From NCBI GenBank assembly GCA_021531755.1, contig JADYUK010000010.1, forward strand, positions 1 through 64,000: DNA of 64,000 nucleotides. Reading direction: 5' to 3'. The notes beneath the pieces are model-generated. The model was not told where the DNA came from and did not search any database. It saw nothing but the letters and a program-made list of their open reading frames with translations. Origin of the DNA: Hoylesella loescheii. Its GTDB lineage: Bacteria > Bacteroidota > Bacteroidia > Bacteroidales > Bacteroidaceae. Positions 51,047 through 59,546 of the stretch are shown piece after piece (the first letter of the stretch is position 1; each line of letters opens with the position of its first letter). The translations under genes were made by a program, and so were the position numbers.

Positions 51047-52180
51047 ATGAAGAAGTTTTTACTGTTTATGCTGCCTTTGATGCTCCTTGCGTCCTGCAGT
51101 TCAGACGATGCTCCAGACAATGAGACACCTGTCATCGACCCAGTGCTGACGGGTGAAGACCTGATTGTATGCAACGAGGGCAACTGGCAGTCGGACAACG
51201 GACAGCTGTCCTACTACAACTCTGCAACGGGAGAACTGACCAACCAGTGGTTCCGCTCCACCAACGGCACGAAACTGGGCGACACTCCAAACGACATCCT
51301 CCAGGTGAACGACACGCTGATAGCCATTGCCGTCAACTGGTCGAACATAATCCAGTACATCCACCCCGACGGCACAGCATGCGGTGCCACAGAGAACGTG
51401 CCCAACAACCGCCGCATGTGTTCAGACGGAACATTTCTCTACATCACAAGCTATGCCCACAAGTGTGGCGACAAGACATTCGAGAAAGGCTATGTGGCAA
51501 AGATAGACATCAGGACAAAGGAGGTGGTGGCAACGTGTGAGGTGGGTTGGGAACCCGAAGCCATCAAACTCTATGACGGGCGGCTCTATGTATGCAACAC
51601 GGGAGGGTACGCCTTCTCGGAGAATCATGAGTATGAGACGACGATAGAGGTGGTAGATGCCAAGACGATGCAGTCTCTCAGGAAGATTGACACGGGCTGT
51701 ATCAACCTCTATGGTGAAGCCTCACAGGCAGGGCAGTATCTCTGCATCAACTCCTGCGGCGACTACTACAGTGTGAAGCCCCACACCGTCGTCTTTGACT
51801 GCAAGACGGAGACATTCCGCACATACGACTTCCCCTGCACCTACAATACCACCGACGGGGAGAAATTCTACACCGTAGGGTCAGAATTCTCTTATGACAC
51901 AGGAGAATACATCTATTATCTGAAGACCATCAACCCAACGGACGGCACCGTGACCGACGGGATATTATGCGATGCCATCACGGAGAAGCTCCGCTCGCTG
52001 GTGTCACCCTATGAAATATACATGTCGCCTTATACGGGAAACATCTATTTTACCGATGCCAAGAGTTATGCCACGGCTGGCTACCTCTATGGCTACAGGC
52101 CTGACGGCACACCTGTGTTTGCCGAGCAGAAAGTATATATCAATCCTGCACACATCATTGCATTGCCAAAATATGAGTAA
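51047..52180 (+). CDS. DUF5074/YncE-like beta-propeller lipoprotein, BtuG-like
   Basis: A 377-residue lipoprotein (LPLMLLASCSSDDAPDNE, lipid Cys about residue 17, with an SDDxP surface-export-like stretch). The body has about seven blade-like repeats (TGEDLIVCNEGNWQSDNGQL, GYVAKIDIRTKEVVATCEVG, EPEAIKLYDGRLYVCNTGGYA). In Bacteroides, BtuG proteins of this build bind B12 with great affinity on the cell surface and cap BtuB. It starts 15 bp after the receptor gene. Substrate is inferred from family and riboswitch. Confidence 0.82.
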   Translation: MKKFLLFMLPLMLLASCSSDDAPDNETPVIDPVLTGEDLIVCNEGNWQSDNGQLSYYNSATGELTNQWFRSTNGTKLGDTPNDILQVNDTLIAIAVNWSNIIQYIHPDGTACGATENVPNNRRMCSDGTFLYITSYAHKCGDKTFEKGYVAKIDIRTKEVVATCEVGWEPEAIKLYDGRLYVCNTGGYAFSENHEYETTIEVVDAKTMQSLRKIDTGCINLYGEASQAGQYLCINSCGDYYSVKPHTVVFDCKTETFRTYDFPCTYNTTDGEKFYTVGSEFSYDTGEYIYYLKTINPTDGTVTDGILCDAITEKLRSLVSPYEIYMSPYTGNIYFTDAKSYATAGYLYGYRPDGTPVFAEQKVYINPAHIIALPKYE

Positions 52181-52184
52181 ATAA

Positions 52185-53330
52185 ATGAAAAACAAAATTT
52201 TCCTTACCATGTCATCCCTGCTCATGAGTCTTGGGATGACGGCGCAGACACAGACAGTCACTGTCGTCGAGCTGCATCCCGCACCGGGGCAGTTTGTCAA
52301 CACGCTGCCTGTGGCAAGCGAAAGTGTCAAGCTGCCGACCTTTGATGACGGCATCGAGGTGACCCACGAGGAAATGTGCCAAAGGGCTACCGAGAGCCTC
52401 AACAACAACGAGCTGGTTCATCTCGGCACGTATGGCGGCTACGTCACCGTCAAGTTCGACCATGCCGTGCAGAACCTCCGGGGCTCAGACCTTCGTATCA
52501 CTGGAAATGCCTTCTATGCAGCCTCCGACCCTGTCTATGGCAGCGAGACCATCGGCGGAAGCATAGAGCCGGGTATCGTCTATGTCGGAGTGGGCGATGA
52601 TGTGGAGACCTGCCAATGGTATGAACTGGCAGGCTCGGAGTATTACACCAGTGAGATACACGACTTCTCCATCACTTACTACAAGCCAACGGCTGAGACT
52701 GGCGAACACAACCAATCATTCTCTCTCTTTGATGATTACATCCGGTGGGAGGCAACGTGGACGGAGAATGGTGAGCGTCGCGACTCCACGGGCTATCACA
52801 TGAAGAACTCCTTCCACCGTCAGACCTACTGGCCGCTATGGGAAGAGGGCGAGACACTGACATTCAGCGGTGGCAAACTGCCCAACAACGCTATCGACCA
52901 GTCGGGCAACGGAACCTACTGGGTGCAGTATCGCTATTCGGCCGACTCCTACGGGTATGTTGACGCAGCAGGTAATGACGAGGACGCTTCGACATTCGAC
53001 ATTGACTGGGCGGTGGACAAGGAGGGCAACCATGTTGACCTCAAGGAGATAAACTTTGTCAAGGTGGTATGCGGCATCTTCCAATACTGTGGCTGGCTTG
53101 GCGAGACAAGTACCGAGGTAAGCGGGTTTCAGGACCTTCATCTCGTGGAAGGTTATGACGACAATCCCATCATCATCACTCCAAGAGAGATACCCTCTGG
53201 CATAGAGAGCGTGTCAACGTCAACACCTTCACCTGCCAACGGCTTGTGGTATGACCTCAGCGGACGCAGGGTGAGCAAGCCGACAACAGGACTTTATATA
53301 CGCAACGGGAAAAAGGTTTTTATTAAATAA
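52185..53330 (+). CDS. Secreted B12-locus protein with C-terminal sorting-like domain
   Basis: A 381-residue protein with a signal peptide (MKNKIFLTMSSLLMSLGMTAQ), a beta-rich body resembling DUF4465-type surface proteins (YVTVKFDHAVQNLRGSDLRI, GSIEPGIVYVGVGDD, LHLVEGYDD) and the end NGLWYDLSGRRVSKPTTGLY IRNGKKVFIK-type tail, a C-terminal domain common on exported Prevotella proteins. It starts 4 bp after the BtuG-like gene. It may be a surface B12-binding accessory protein (BtuH-like), which is inference from gene order. Confidence 0.7.
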   Translation: MKNKIFLTMSSLLMSLGMTAQTQTVTVVELHPAPGQFVNTLPVASESVKLPTFDDGIEVTHEEMCQRATESLNNNELVHLGTYGGYVTVKFDHAVQNLRGSDLRITGNAFYAASDPVYGSETIGGSIEPGIVYVGVGDDVETCQWYELAGSEYYTSEIHDFSITYYKPTAETGEHNQSFSLFDDYIRWEATWTENGERRDSTGYHMKNSFHRQTYWPLWEEGETLTFSGGKLPNNAIDQSGNGTYWVQYRYSADSYGYVDAAGNDEDASTFDIDWAVDKEGNHVDLKEINFVKVVCGIFQYCGWLGETSTEVSGFQDLHLVEGYDDNPIIITPREIPSGIESVSTSTPSPANGLWYDLSGRRVSKPTTGLYIRNGKKVFIK

Positions 53331-53349
53331 TCATTAAAAATTCAACATT

Positions 53350-54828
53350 ATGAAAAAGATTTTTACTATTATGGCATTATGCCTTAGTGTGATGTGCGCT
53401 TATGCACAGAACTACACGCTCCGCACCCTCACATTCGAGGACGCAGACTATGTTTCCACAACCCCCAACTATCTTGGTTTCTACAACTGGTCATCGCTCA
53501 TCGACTCACCGCAGTATGGCGGCGACCTCCTCTACGGAGAGAACCATGGAGATACCACACAACAGTATTCAGACGTAAACTATCGCTGGTATGACAACGG
53601 AAATACTTATCTCTACTCTGAACTTCCCGAGAACTGGGGAACTAAGATGTACTGGGGTGGTGGACATGCCATTTCCAACTATTGGAATGGTAACCTGTCT
53701 GACGGAGATTATTCGCACCAACTTTCCGTATATGTCCCCAACAACAGCGGAAACGGACAAGGAGGACACGGGCATAACGGTTCAAACAATTTCTGTGTAC
53801 ACTATGGCTATCATGATGATTCAGGTTACTCAGCTGACAATTTGCCATTTATCATATTCAAAGATAGTATTCCAAGAACAATAGATCATATGTTTGTAAA
53901 TATCACAACATATCTTGCAAATTGCATCGTCAATGGCAATGATCTCACTTCGCTTCTTGGGGAAAATGATTATCTGGCTATACAAGCTAAGGGGTATAAA
54001 AGTGATGGCACTACAAGTACAAAAACATTCTATATTGCCGATGGACCGGATCATGTAATAACGGATTGGACTTCTTGGAGTTTGTTTTCTTTAGGTGATG
54101 TAAATAAAGTCGAGTTTAACGTCATTGGGTCGAATGATAACGGTTATGGACTATCTCAACCTGCATATTTCTGTTATGACGATCTGTCTGTTAGATTTCC
54201 GTTAGAAAATGCAACAAATCATGCAAAAGTATCTGCTAACATTAGTTCAGACATTCAAAAATGCATAAAAGTAACAATGGATCAAGGATACATGTTATCT
54301 GGAGATATTCCCTCAGGTGCAACCTATGATTTTACAAGTGACTACAAGTATAGTCCCGCATATCTGGAAGAGGGACAGAAATACCAATTAATTATAAAAG
54401 GAATGCCTACCAATGCATCAATCACAGCCGTTGAGGTTGTGGGATATTGCGAACAAAGGACAGGTAAGGCAACAGTTCACGCTTTTATGGGAGAGACAGA
54501 ATTCGCATCATTGAAATATAGTGGTACCCGCGTAGAACATGGAATAGAAGTCGGTCAGACAGAGACTACGATGTCTATGGAAATGACAGAAGAAATGGTA
54601 TCTTGTACTGGTGACTTGACTTTGGCAGCAGAGTGCGAAGGTGCAGATATGACAATTACATATTACTACATCTACTACACCTTGTCAGACCCCACGGGTA
54701 TAAGCAATGTCATTGACAGCGACAATGAGTGTAAAGACAATTCTTATTATTCACTCGGCGGCACACGGGTTGCCAATCCAACCAAGGGACTGTATATCCA
54801 TAACGGAAAGAAGATTCTCATCAAATAA
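53350..54828 (+). CDS. DUF4465 surface protein of the B12 locus
   Basis: A 492-residue protein with a signal peptide (MKKIFTIMALCLSVMCAYAQ), a DUF4465 domain at about residues 25-285 (LTFEDADYVSTTPNYLGFYNW, VNITTYLANCIVNGND, VEFNVIGSNDNGYGLSQPAYFCYDDLSVRF) and a C-terminal GGTRVANPTKGLYIHNGKK tail like that of its neighbour. DUF4465 proteins sit in B12 loci of Bacteroidota and some bind B12. From about 53830 to 54660 the DNA is clearly more AT-rich than the ends of the gene, so the middle may have been exchanged. Last gene of the operon. Confidence 0.8.
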   Translation: MKKIFTIMALCLSVMCAYAQNYTLRTLTFEDADYVSTTPNYLGFYNWSSLIDSPQYGGDLLYGENHGDTTQQYSDVNYRWYDNGNTYLYSELPENWGTKMYWGGGHAISNYWNGNLSDGDYSHQLSVYVPNNSGNGQGGHGHNGSNNFCVHYGYHDDSGYSADNLPFIIFKDSIPRTIDHMFVNITTYLANCIVNGNDLTSLLGENDYLAIQAKGYKSDGTTSTKTFYIADGPDHVITDWTSWSLFSLGDVNKVEFNVIGSNDNGYGLSQPAYFCYDDLSVRFPLENATNHAKVSANISSDIQKCIKVTMDQGYMLSGDIPSGATYDFTSDYKYSPAYLEEGQKYQLIIKGMPTNASITAVEVVGYCEQRTGKATVHAFMGETEFASLKYSGTRVEHGIEVGQTETTMSMEMTEEMVSCTGDLTLAAECEGADMTITYYYIYYTLSDPTGISNVIDSDNECKDNSYYSLGGTRVANPTKGLYIHNGKKILIK

Positions 54829-54831
54829 GGA

Positions 54832-55238
54832 ATTACTGCTGTCCGGTAATATTGTCTCAAGCCCTTGACATAGTGGTCTTTGACTCTTTACAGACCCCTT
54901 CAGGCATAGAATCATGGCAGTCCATTCAATTTGTCTGCTGTACAGTAAACATAATAGCTATTTACAAACCAGAGAACTTATGCCCACAACCCCGAAGAGA
55001 CTGTGCTCTTGGACATACTCTTAGCCATTGACTCTTATCCACAGGTAGGGTTTCTATCAGTCGCGCCTCTTCTGTGGACAATAGCAAGCTCATAGCTCTC
55101 TGCTTGGCGTCGGGCCTAACAGTCGCGCCCCTCTGGGGCTGTGGATAATAACAAGTCCATGGCCCTCAGCTTGGCGTCGGGCCTAACAGTCGCGCCCCAT
55201 ATTTAAGGTGAGAGACGATAGGTTTACCGGACAGTAAT
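54832..55238. mobile_element. 407-bp repeat element with ATTACTGTCCGGTAA inverted ends and DnaA boxes
   Basis: Left end ATTACTGctGTCCGGTAATA (54832-54851), right end TTTACCGGACAGTAAT (55223-55238), inverted repeats apart from a 2-bp insertion. Inside: a segment shared with 48654-48750; DnaA boxes at 55035-55043 and 55140-55148; tandem 61-67 bp units starting cagtcgcgcc at 55059, 55120 and 55187, each with cttggcgtcgggcctaa; and near the right end ttaaggtgagagacgatag, shared with 28323. No reading frame for a transposase. Confidence 0.7.
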
Positions 55239-55453
55239 AGAACCCTATAAAAAAGGCTGTCACGGCTTTTTCCCTTGTGTTCTGGATAAATGCTCCGCCT
55301 TGGGGTGTGATGTCCCCACCACGCGCCATTATGGGCATTCTCGTGTGTCTCTGATGTCCCCATACTTCTCTGTGTCACCTGTAGCATGATATGAGAGAGT
55401 GCTGCGTATATGTTCCAGATGACGAGTTATGGGATATGTGACAAGCTAAAAAG

Positions 55454-55502
55454 AAGCTGTCAGCAATAGGAGGGAGTTCTTCCACCTATATGCTGACAGC
55501 TT
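55454..55502. terminator. Strong hairpin, likely bidirectional terminator
   Basis: AAGCTGTCAGCA (55454-55465) pairs perfectly with TGCTGACAGCTT (55491-55502); inner ATAGG/CCTAT pairing makes it longer. It is followed by TTGTGTGT on plus and preceded by AAAAAG, so it can end transcripts from both sides. Confidence 0.7.
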
Positions 55503-55539
55503 TTGTGTGTAGCAAGATTGATATAATCCGTAGATACGT

Positions 55540-55695
55540 TCAGTCCATGTCTTCCATCAGTCTGTCGACATCCTCCAGTCCAAGTCCCGTTGCGGCAGCT
55601 ATTGTGGCCTTGTCTATGCCTAAATCCCTTAGGCTCCTTATTGTTGCCGCCTTCTCAGCCACTATGATATCCACGGCTTTCGCCACTACCGCCAT
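55540..55695 (-). pseudogene. C-terminal remnant of an Rpn-family nuclease
   Basis: Minus-strand frame MAVVAKAVDIIVAEKAATIR, then DLGIDKATIAAATGLGLEDV and a stop at 55540-55542. This helical tail is typical of the end of Rpn/PD-(D/E)XK transposase-like proteins. A stop codon lies just before it and the nuclease core is missing. Confidence 0.65.
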
Positions 55696-55818
55696 GATAG
55701 CCTGTCAGCCTGCTGCGAGGTCCTGAGTAATAGGATATTGCAGATGACAGATAATAGAAAAATTTGTCCGATACGTAAAATATTATGTCTAAAGCGAGGG
55801 TTTTCTCTGAATTTTATG

Positions 55819-55826
55819 TATCTTTG
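55819..55826 (+). promoter_or_regulatory. -7 element upstream of lutC
   Basis: TATCTTTG matches TAnnTTTG, about 170 bp before the lutC start. No good TTG at the expected spacing. Confidence 0.45.
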
Positions 55827-55998
55827 CCATGTCATTGATTAATTTCAGTTACACCAGTTAGCAGCGCTGAGACAAGTGATGGCTATGACATGGACAGACA
55901 TTGTGTGGATTCATGTCACGCTGTTATCTGTAGACAATGTCAAGCAAAAGTGCTGCCGATTAAAGTAATAAGAAGAAATTATCCTCCAACATAACACT

Positions 55999-56580
55999 AT
56001 GAACAGCAAAGAGAAAATACTGGGACGTCTCCGTCAGAACACACGCGAGACATACGAGACAGCAGACCTCTCATTCCCAAAGACCGTCTATGACGACCCC
56101 GTGGCAGAGTTCATACACGCCACGACAACCACAGCAGGCGCACGCCTGATGGAGATAGGCGAGGGCGACGACCTCAACCAGAAGATACGGGAGGCTTATC
56201 CCGAGGCGAAGGTGATAGCCACGAACATACCAGGCATCAGCGCGACACTCAATCCCGACACCGTCACAGAGGCGCAGGAGCTGGAGCGGACTGACGTAGG
56301 CGTAGTGAGAGGCACTGTCGGAGTGGCAGAGAACGCATGCGTATGGATACCACAGACAATGAAGGAGAGAGCCGTATGCTTCATGGCAGAGTATCTCGTC
56401 ATACTCGTGTCGAGGAAAGACATCGTCAGCAACATGCACGAGGCATACCGCAAGATTGAGTTCACTGACTACGGATTCGGCACATTCATATCAGGCCCCT
56501 CAAAGACTGCCGACATAGAGCAGGCCCTCGTCTACGGAGCACAGGCGGCACGCGGAGTGACAGTCATGCTCATGCCCTAA
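55999..56580 (+). CDS. LutC-like lactate utilisation protein
   Basis: A 193-residue LUD-domain protein: MNSKEKILGRLRQNTRETYE, ARLMEIGEGDDLNQKIRE, TDVGVVRGTVGVAENACVWI and the end FGTFISGPSKTADIEQALVYGAQAARGVTVML. LutC with LutA and LutB oxidises L-lactate to pyruvate. Here it is on the plus strand and convergent with lutAB, separated by 370 bp of repeats, instead of being the third gene of one operon. Confidence 0.9.
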   Translation: MNSKEKILGRLRQNTRETYETADLSFPKTVYDDPVAEFIHATTTTAGARLMEIGEGDDLNQKIREAYPEAKVIATNIPGISATLNPDTVTEAQELERTDVGVVRGTVGVAENACVWIPQTMKERAVCFMAEYLVILVSRKDIVSNMHEAYRKIEFTDYGFGTFISGPSKTADIEQALVYGAQAARGVTVMLMP

Positions 56581-56762
56581 TCCCACAGCATTATCGCAAG
56601 CCACACCGATACTACTACTAACAACAATAATAAGCAGACACAAGTATCAGCAATATCACAACTGACGACTCCCGCCAGCCAATCACTGCCAGACTGACAA
56701 TCAGAATGGCAGCAAAGAACGGCTGGCGGGAGTCGCCATATACAACAATCTGTAAAAGAACT

Positions 56763-56935
56763 ATTACTGTCCTGTAAATTCTTATCCACAGCCCGGGAGG
56801 GGCGCGACTGTTAGACCCGATGGAGCAGCGAGAGGTCCGTGTGCTTGCTCTTATCCACAGCCCCTGAGGGGCGCGACTGTTAGCTCCGGCGTCAAGCCGA
56901 GAGCCGTTTTCTTGCTATTAACCACAGCCTCGAAA
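56763..56935. repeat. Dispersed repeat with two DnaA boxes between lutC and lutB
   Basis: Starts ATTACTGTCCTGTAAA (56763-56778), then two units of the type cttatccacagcccnnnnnggggcgcgactgttag at 56781 and 56850, 69 bp apart. Perfect TTATCCACA at 56782-56790 and 56851-56859; a third degenerate box near 56917. Each unit has a small cccc/gggg stem. Inverted relative to the units at 55059-55187. Confidence 0.8.
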
Positions 56936-56953
56936 ACAACTATCCGCTTCTTC

Positions 56954-58372
56954 TCACGACTTCTTGTTATTGACCATGCCGCGCTTCCACATCTCATGGA
57001 ATGATAGCTTGGCGAACTCTGGCATGCTGTGTCCCTTAGCCCATGTGTTGGCCTTTATGTTGGTTATGAAGCTGGGCAGATGGTTGGCCCATGGCGCCAT
57101 GCGGAGGGCTGTGGTGTAGAGCGATGGCCTCTCGAAGACATAGCGCATTCCGGCGGACATCGTCTTCTTCATCTTGTCGGCGTGGTGCATGCTGTCGAGG
57201 TCCTGACGCCAGCGGTATATCTGTGATGAGAGGTCGACCTTGACGGGGCACACGTTGTCGCATGAGCAGCAGAGCGAGCATGCCGAGCAGTTGTGGTAGT
57301 GCTTGCCCGAGTCGCGCAGCATGCCGAGGTTCACGCCGATGGGTCCCGGTATGAAGTATGTGTATGAGTATCCTCCTGAGCGTCTGTATACGGGGCAGGT
57401 GTTCATGCAGGCTCCGCAGCGCATGCATTTCAGTGTCTGCCAGTGTCCCTCGTTGGCGAGAATGTCCGAGCGTCCGTTGTCCACGAGTATTATATGCATC
57501 TCCCCTCCGGGTCTTGGCTTGCGGAAGTGTGATGTGTAGACTGTTGTCGGCTGTCCTGTCCCGTGTCGTGCGAGGAGGCGCTGGAACACGGCGAGCGAGT
57601 CATAGTCAGGTATGAGTTTCTCTATCCCCATGCTGACGATGTGTAGCTTGGGGACGGATGTCGACATGTCAGCGTTGCCCTCGTTGGTGCATACGACGAT
57701 GTCTCCCGTCTCTGCCACGCCGAAGTTTGCGCCCGTCATTCCGCAGTCAGCTGTCATGAAATTGTCCCTGAGGTGGTATCGTGCGCATCGTGTGAGGTAT
57801 GTCGGGTCGGCTGGTGGCGCTGCATCGCGCTCTGCTTTCGAGATATGCGGCTCGGCGTCGCGTATGACGCCTTTCTTCTCGAAACACTCCTCCACCTCCT
57901 CTTTCGTTATGTGTATCGCCGGCATGACGATATGGCTTGGTGCGAGGTGCATGAGCTGCAGGATGCGTTCTCCGAGGTCAGTCTCCACGACGTCTATGCC
58001 CTCTTTCTCCAGATGCTCGTTGAGATGGCATTCCTCTGTCAGCATCGACTTGCTCTTCACCACTTTCCTGACGCCGTGGCTGTGCATGATATCGATGACG
58101 ATGCTGTTATACTCCTTTGCGTCCTTTGCCCAGTGTACGTGGGCTCCGTTCTCTGTGGCAGCCTTCTCGAACATCTCGAGATAGTCAGCCAGATGTGTTA
58201 TCGTGTGCTTCTTTATGTTGTTTGCCGCCTCGCGCAGGTCCTCCCATTCTGGTATGTTGTGTGCGAGGGAGTCACGGCGCTGGCGCACGCTCCAGAATGT
58301 CTTGTCGTGGCGTGAGACACGCTCTGTGTCGCGGTTGAACTTCGCGGCACGCTTTGAATGTTTCGTACTCAT
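56954..58372 (-). CDS. LutB-like iron-sulfur lactate utilisation protein
   Basis: Start chosen at 58372 (MSTKHSKRAAKFNRDTERVS), whose ATG overlaps the lutA stop (ATGA); 472 residues. Residues about 60-300 are a LUD domain (KVVKSKSMLTEECHLNEHLE, MTADCGMTGANFGVAETGDI). Two 4Fe-4S motifs follow: CMRCGACMNTCPVY and CSACSLCCSCDNVCPVKVD. It forms a membrane-associated lactate oxidising complex with LutA and LutC. The frame is open further upstream, inside lutA, but this is not used. Confidence 0.93.
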   Translation of the reverse strand: MSTKHSKRAAKFNRDTERVSRHDKTFWSVRQRRDSLAHNIPEWEDLREAANNIKKHTITHLADYLEMFEKAATENGAHVHWAKDAKEYNSIVIDIMHSHGVRKVVKSKSMLTEECHLNEHLEKEGIDVVETDLGERILQLMHLAPSHIVMPAIHITKEEVEECFEKKGVIRDAEPHISKAERDAAPPADPTYLTRCARYHLRDNFMTADCGMTGANFGVAETGDIVVCTNEGNADMSTSVPKLHIVSMGIEKLIPDYDSLAVFQRLLARHGTGQPTTVYTSHFRKPRPGGEMHIILVDNGRSDILANEGHWQTLKCMRCGACMNTCPVYRRSGGYSYTYFIPGPIGVNLGMLRDSGKHYHNCSACSLCCSCDNVCPVKVDLSSQIYRWRQDLDSMHHADKMKKTMSAGMRYVFERPSLYTTALRMAPWANHLPSFITNIKANTWAKGHSMPEFAKLSFHEMWKRGMVNNKKS

Positions 58373-59127
58373 AGTCCGCTTGCTAATATTTCTACGACAT
58401 GGATGAACTTTATCTCCTTTCCGTTGGCAGCCTTGAATGTGCCGGGGTTCTTCTTCACGATGCCCTGCATGTGCATCAGGCACGATGAGTCAGGCCCTGT
58501 GATATACTCCGCACCTGTCTCTATATGTCGGGCCAGCTTGTCGCGTCCCATGCGTATGGAGACATCCGGCTCCTCGATTGAGAACATTCCGCCGAATCCG
58601 CAGCACTCGTCCTTCCGCTCAGGCTCACAGACTGTTATCCCGGGGACGAGAGAGAGGAGGTCGCGTATCTTGTTGAACTGTGGCACATTGCGCTCGGAAG
58701 GCGATGCGAGTCCGAGTTCCCTGACGCCGTGACAGCTGTTGTGTATGCTCACCACGTGTGGGAAGCTGCTCTTAGGGAATGACTTCACCTTCACCACATC
58801 ATGCAGGAACTCCACCACGTCCATTGTCCTCTTGGCTGCCTCACACTCGTGTCCGGCTATGCCGGGATGGAATATTCTCGCGTATGCGGCACAGCTTGCC
58901 GATGGCGCCACGACATAGTCATAAGGGGCGAAGAGGCGGTCATAGTCCTCGACGAGGCGTTCTGCCTTCTGCTGGAATCCCGCGTTTCCCATTGGTTGTC
59001 CGCAGCATGTCTGCCGCTCCGGATACTCCACCTCAAGCCCGAGGCTTGTCAGGAGCTTGTAGGTGGCCACGCCGACACCGGGATAGAGAGCGTCGACGTA
59101 ACATGGAATGAAAAGTCCGATTTTCAT
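58369..59127 (-). CDS. LutA-like lactate utilisation protein (CCG domains)
   Basis: Start chosen at 59127 (MKIGLFIPCYVDALYPGVGV); 252 residues, the usual length. Two cysteine-rich CCG domains: CYVDALYP...CCGQPMGNAG and HNSCHGVRELG...CCGFGGMFSIEEPDVS. The frame stays open upstream to 59352, but that part is a Gln/Thr-rich reading of a tandem repeat. First gene of the lutAB pair. Confidence 0.93.
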   Translation of the reverse strand: MKIGLFIPCYVDALYPGVGVATYKLLTSLGLEVEYPERQTCCGQPMGNAGFQQKAERLVEDYDRLFAPYDYVVAPSASCAAYARIFHPGIAGHECEAAKRTMDVVEFLHDVVKVKSFPKSSFPHVVSIHNSCHGVRELGLASPSERNVPQFNKIRDLLSLVPGITVCEPERKDECCGFGGMFSIEEPDVSIRMGRDKLARHIETGAEYITGPDSSCLMHMQGIVKKNPGTFKAANGKEIKFIHVVEILASGL

Positions 59128-59148
59128 TTTCTTATGCTTGTTTTTATG

Positions 59149-59270
59149 TTGTTTGTCCTGTTGGATTTTTTGGTTTGACCTGCTGGATAATGTTGTCTGT
59201 CCTGCTGGATTTTTTTGTTTGACCTGTTGGAATATGCTGTTTGTCCTGCTGGATTGTGTTGTTTGTCCTC
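59149..59270. repeat. Short tandem repeat upstream of lutA
   Basis: Alternating units of 19-25 bp built on ttgtttgtcctgctggattt and tttgacctgctggataatg, about six in all. It fills the lutA leader and makes up the open frame upstream of its start. Confidence 0.8.
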
Positions 59271-59546
59271 TCCGCTGTGTCCATCCGTCATGCCGTCCGG
59301 CTGTCCATATTGGCCGAGCCTGCATATTATGCTGGATAGCCGTGCCGTTCATGAGTCAGAGGCCGTGCCCCATGATTCATTGTCCGTGCCATTCATACTT
59401 AATGAGTCTGCCAAAGATACTTAATGGTTGTGCCATCCGTATTGGATGAGCCTGCCAATGATGCTTTATGGGATGATGCCGGATTGCTGCCGCTGAGGCT
59501 GTTTCTGATGCTCCGTCTGTTTGCCGTCAGCGTGCTGTGTGCCTGT
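59271..59546. other. Non-coding gap with degenerate repeats
   Basis: Loose repeats such as atacttaatg and gtgccattcat recur (59380-59470). They resemble the gcccagtgatacttaatggg stretch at 27840-27900. No gene seen. Confidence 0.45.

Noticed and set aside
55166..55387. Minus-strand 73-codon frame in the repeat region
   Set aside because: It overlaps the right end of the 407-bp element and has no coding features.
54832..56935. Replication origin oriC
   Set aside because: DnaA boxes are enriched, but no clear AT-rich unwinding region was identified and GC skew was not computed; reported as a finding only.
59128..59352. N-terminal extension of lutA
   Set aside because: The sequence is the translation of a short tandem repeat and LutA is complete from 59127.
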